From: Siphonodentalium dalli
Lineage: Eukaryota > Mollusca > Scaphopoda > Gadilida > Siphonodentaliidae
Assembly (NCBI GenBank): GCA_032622095.1
Contig: CP136069.1
Location: forward strand, 20,012,135-20,076,134
Length of the DNA stretch: 64,000 nucleotides
Direction of reading: 5' to 3'
Shown: piece by piece, positions 60,121 through 64,000 of the stretch
How the letters are laid out: every line of letters starts with the position of its first letter
How positions within the stretch are numbered: position 1 is the first letter of the stretch
Made by a program: the position numbers and the translations under genes
The notes under the pieces: model-generated
Told to the model about the DNA's origin: nothing
The model's input: only the letters and a program-made list of their open reading frames with translations
The model's database searches: none

Positions 60121-61388
60121 AATGGCAAAAGTAGCTTGAGGATGGAAGTGATCCATCATACCACAGGTATATTCAACCAGGCCCACACACACGATTTTGT
60201 GTTCCAGTGTGCGCGTACTAATTTATAGCACAAACTTATATTTCTTTCACCCATTGTTGATAGAAATACATGATTTGCAATTTTGCCAATAATTCAAAAT
60301 TCCACTCACCCTGCAGGGTATAGCATATAGTGACTAGTGTTGTAATATATTGTGTCATATTTGCACAATAAAAGGTAACTACCGTCAGGAATGAAATGAA
60401 ATTGTAAACCAATATTCATAATTCTCATTTGCAATAGCAGTAATCGAAAGACACAATAAAAAGATTTTGCTTTAGGCCTACTGATCGAAATATACTGTGC
60501 AATAAAAGTACTCGCATAAACTTAGAACAGCAGCGTCGTATTAGATAATAATTGTTGACATCACAAAATCAGATCTAGTCTATATGCGACCCAAAGAGTC
60601 TGATTTAATGTGATTTCTGGAGTGATTATAAATAGTAGTTTCGCGAGTGAATAATGTCACTTTATCTGGCGTGTTATGTATATCATATGCGCTATCAAGA
60701 TCTTAAAATCCATAAAATTTTGCAAGAATCAAAATACAAAATTTCTGTAGCAAGTCAGCTTTTACGAGAATCAAAATGTTGAAAATGAGTTAATGAGAAT
60801 CATGAATAATGATTTTGACTCTATCAAAATATATCTGTAATATGTATAATGACAGCATAATTTTTTGTAAATCAAATGCTTATACTATAGTGGAATATAA
60901 CAAGGGCAACGCTCAATATTGGCTATATTTAGAGAGAAAATGAAGTAATAATGGGACACTCAGTTTAACACCAGTTCATAACTCTGGCAAAGGGTCATAA
61001 CTCTGAAAACGAAACTGCAGACAAAACTTGCTATATGAAGGACTGTTACGGCACATGTATAATTATGTAAATGTGCGAGAGAAAAAAACATGTGTACAGA
61101 AATGCTAATTTGATCAAGAGAGTTAATAAGTGTAACATATATGTACATGTATATGTACATGCATGTAAGAAAAATCAGCAATGCATTTATATTCACGTTT
61201 ATTAAATTAAATTTGAAATCCAGATACCATGTAACTTCGATAGTTTTGTGTAATGTCAGTCACATTAACATACGCCAATGCCATGTTCATGTGTCGTATA
61301 TTGGAATGAAATATATTAAATTAATTTAAAGGTACTCAATCCGATCAGACGGTCCCGATATAATCAAGTTACAACAATGACAACAACA

Positions 61389-64000
61389 TTTCTTCAAAAT
61401 ACACTCCCAATATCCATAGTATATACCAGAATCCAACGATATAGGCACATACCCATTTGTTATGTTGTACCCCAATATCCATATTGCATGCCAGAATCTA
61501 AAGATATAGGCACATACCCATTTTTTTATGATGGGCCTTTAAAATGATGAACCCTAAATTTGAGCCCGTGCAGTAAAACCTAAGTAAACTATACGTGAGT
61601 CATGCCCAGATGCAGATCGGTCCAGACATGTCACAACATCCATATTATATGCCAGAATCCAACGATATAGGCGCATAGCCATTTTTTATGATGGGCCCTT
61701 ACAATGGAAAACCCCAAATTTCAGCCCGTGGAGTGAAAACATATGTCAGCTTTTCCTGATTCATGTCCAGATACAGGAGGGTCCAGATATGTCCCAATAT
61801 CCATATTGCATGCCAGAATCTAAAGATATAGGCACATACCCTTTTTTATGATGGGCCCTTAAAATGATGAACCCTAAATTTGAGCCCGTGTAGCAAAAAC
61901 CTATGTCAACTATACCTGAGTCATGTCCAGATGCATGGTGGTCCATATATGTCCCAATATCCATATTACATCCCAGAATCCAAAGATATAGGCACATAAC
62001 AATTTTCAATGATGGGCCCTTAAAATGATGAACCCCAATTTTGAGCCCCTCAAGTTTAAACCTAAGTAAACTATACGTGAGTCATGCCCAGATGCAGATC
62101 GGTCCAGACATGTCACAACATCCATAGTATATGCCAGAATCCAACGATATAGGCGCATAGCCATTTTTTTTGATGGGCCCTTACAATGGAGAACCCCAAA
62201 TGTCATCCCGTGGAGTGAAAACATATGTCAGCTTTTATTGAATCATGTCCAGATACAGGAGGGTCCAGATATGTCCCAATATCCATATTGCATGCCAGAA
62301 TCTAAAGATACAGGCACATAACAATTTTCAATGATGGGCCCTTAAAATGGTGAACCCCTAATTTGAACCCGTGCAGTTGTAGCCATAAGTAAACTATAGC
62401 TGAGTCATATCCAGATGCAGGATGGTCCAGATATGTCCCAAAATCCATATTATATGCCAGCATCCAACGATATAGGCACATACCCGTTTTTTATGATGGG
62501 TCCCTTAAAATGGAGAAACCCAAATTTGAGCCCGTGCAGTGAAAACTTATGTCAGCTTTTCCTGATTCATGTCCGGATACAGGAGAGTCCAGATATGTCC
62601 CAATATCCATATTGCATGCCATAATCTAAAGATATAGGCACATACCCATTTTTTATGATGGGCCCTTAAAATGATGAACACTAAATTTGAGCCCGTGCAG
62701 TGAAAACCTATATCAACTATACGTGAGTCATGCCCAGATGCAGATCGGTCCAGACATGTCACAACATCCATATTATATGCCAGAATCCAACGATATAGGC
62801 GCATAGCCATTTTTATGATGGGCCCTTACAATGGAGAACCCCAAATTTCAGCCCGTGGAGTGAAAACATATGTCAGCTTTTCTTGATTCATGTCCAGATA
62901 CAGGAGGGTCCAGATATGTCCCAATATCCATATTGCATGCCAGAATCTAAAGATATAGGCACATACCCATTTTTTATGATGGACCCTTAAAATGGTGAAC
63001 CCTAAATTTGAGCCCGTGCAGTGAAAACCTATGTCAACTATACCTGAGTCATGTCCAGATGCATGATTGTCCATATATGTCCCAATATCCATATTACATC
63101 CCAGAATCCAAAGATATAGGCACATAACAAGTTTCAATGATGGGCCCTTAAAATTGTGAACCCCTAATTTGAACCCGTGCAGTTGTAACCATAAGTAAAC
63201 TATAGCTGAGTCATATCCAGATGCAGGATGGTCCAGATATGTCCCAAAATCCATATTATATGCCAGCATCCAACGATATAGGCACATACCCGTTTTTTAT
63301 GATGGGTCCCTTAAAATGGAGAACCCCAAATTTGAGCCCGTGCAGTGAAAATATATGTCCTCTTTTCCTGATTCATGTCCAGATACAGGAGGGTCCAGAT
63401 ATGTCCCAATATCCATAGTATATACCAGAATCCAACGATATAGGCACATACCCATTTTTTATGTTGTGCCCTTAATATGGTGAGCCCCAAATTTGAGCCC
63501 GTTTAGTGAAAACCTATATCAACTATAACTGAGTCACGTCCAAATACATGTTGGTCCAGATATGTCCAAATATCCATATTACATCCCTGAATCCAAAGAT
63601 ATAGGCACATAACAATTTGCAATGATGGCCATTAAAATGGTGAACCCCTAATTTGAACCTGTGCAGTTGTAACCATAAGTAAACTATAGCTGAGTCATAT
63701 CCAGATTCATGATGGTCCAGATATGTCCCAACATCCATATTATATGCCAGCATTCAACGATATAGGCACATACCCGTTTTTTATGATGGGTCCCCTTAAA
63801 ATGGAGAACCCCAAATTTGAGCCCGCTCAGTGAAAACATATGTCAGCTTTTCCTGATTCATGTCCAGATACAGGAGCATCCAAATATGTCCCAATATCCA
63901 TATTAAATACCAGAATCTAAAGATATAGGCACACTTAAAATGGCGAACCCCAAATTTGAGTCCGTGCAGCGAAAACATATGTCATCTATACCTGAGTCAA
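61389..64000. repeat. ~161-bp satellite array, at least 16 monomers, runs off the window end
   Basis: The phrase CA(A/T)ATCCATA..(A/G)TGCCAGAATC recurs at about 61473, 61632, 61797, 61957, 62117, 62278, 62440, 62598, 62762, 62924, 63086, 63246, 63408, 63568, 63731 and 63893. Each monomer has GATATAGGCACATACCC, ATGATGGGCCCTTA and AATTTGAGCCCGTGCAG. Variants (GCATGCC/TCTAAAG, TTATATGCC/CCAACG, TTACATCCC/CCAAAG) recur in a mixed order. Open frames on both strands come from the repeat. Confidence 0.95.

Noticed and set aside
61761-63978. Minus-strand proteins rich in tryptophan and isoleucine
   Set aside because: They are translations of the ~161-bp satellite; frames shift from monomer to monomer.

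Overview
The window looks like noncoding-rich invertebrate genomic DNA, most probably from a marine mollusc (bivalve or gastropod). The grounds are AT-rich sequence, no bacterial-style gene packing, spliced genes with canonical GT/AG borders, very frequent ACATGTAC and ACCGGTAC words, modules such as 'GGGCCATAACTCTGG' that I associate with bivalve genomes, and a dense load of Helitrons, MITEs, LINEs, SINEs and satellites. The phylum is inference from style, not a database match.

Only one gene can be reconstructed with confidence. It is a + strand secreted C-type-lectin-like protein of 249 residues, encoded by four exons (33354-33495, 35243-35407, 38647-38838, 39737-39987). All three coding introns are phase 1 and the exons sum to exactly 750 nt. 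A likely 5' UTR exon with a TATA box lies 3.2 kb upstream (29978-30101). The protein has a signal peptide, an N-terminal Cys-Cys, a coiled-coil neck and a divergent C-type lectin-like domain. A second TATA-driven first exon on the + strand (53708-53814) ends in a good splice donor and probably belongs to a gene that continues elsewhere. A THAP-type zinc-finger fragment (36949-37144) sits in intron 3 of the lectin gene.

The rest is mobile and repetitive DNA. 1-12 kb: segmentally duplicated repeats, tandem modules, fold-back elements and palindromes. 12-14.6 kb: AT-rich, nothing recognised. 15-16.3 kb: 3' half of a decayed LINE. 16.6-17.7 kb: a long-TIR, Mutator-like fold-back element. 17.9 and 23.4 kb: two copies of a MITE whose arms are themselves hairpins. 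19.0-23.2 kb: a + strand non-autonomous Helitron into which a retroelement (7-bp target duplication) and a hAT-like MITE (8-bp target duplication) have inserted. 25-29 kb: tRNA-derived SINE pieces. 30-40 kb: the lectin gene, whose introns hold a hAT-like MITE, a 36-bp minisatellite that runs into a splice acceptor, a 1-kb TTAA-flanked element ending 30 bp before a splice acceptor, and a 20-bp satellite. 42-46 kb: tandem duplications and a TTAA MITE. 46.2-46.8 kb: a small Helitron. 47.3-49.7 kb: a second copy of the large Helitron in inverted orientation. 54.9-56.3 kb: a second decayed LINE. 56.6-57.9 kb: two tandem arrays. 61.4-64.0 kb: a ~161-bp satellite with possible higher-order structure that continues past the window.

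There is no operon, CRISPR array or bacterial system. The most interesting material is the divergent lectin with its repeat-loaded introns and the nested Helitron landscape.
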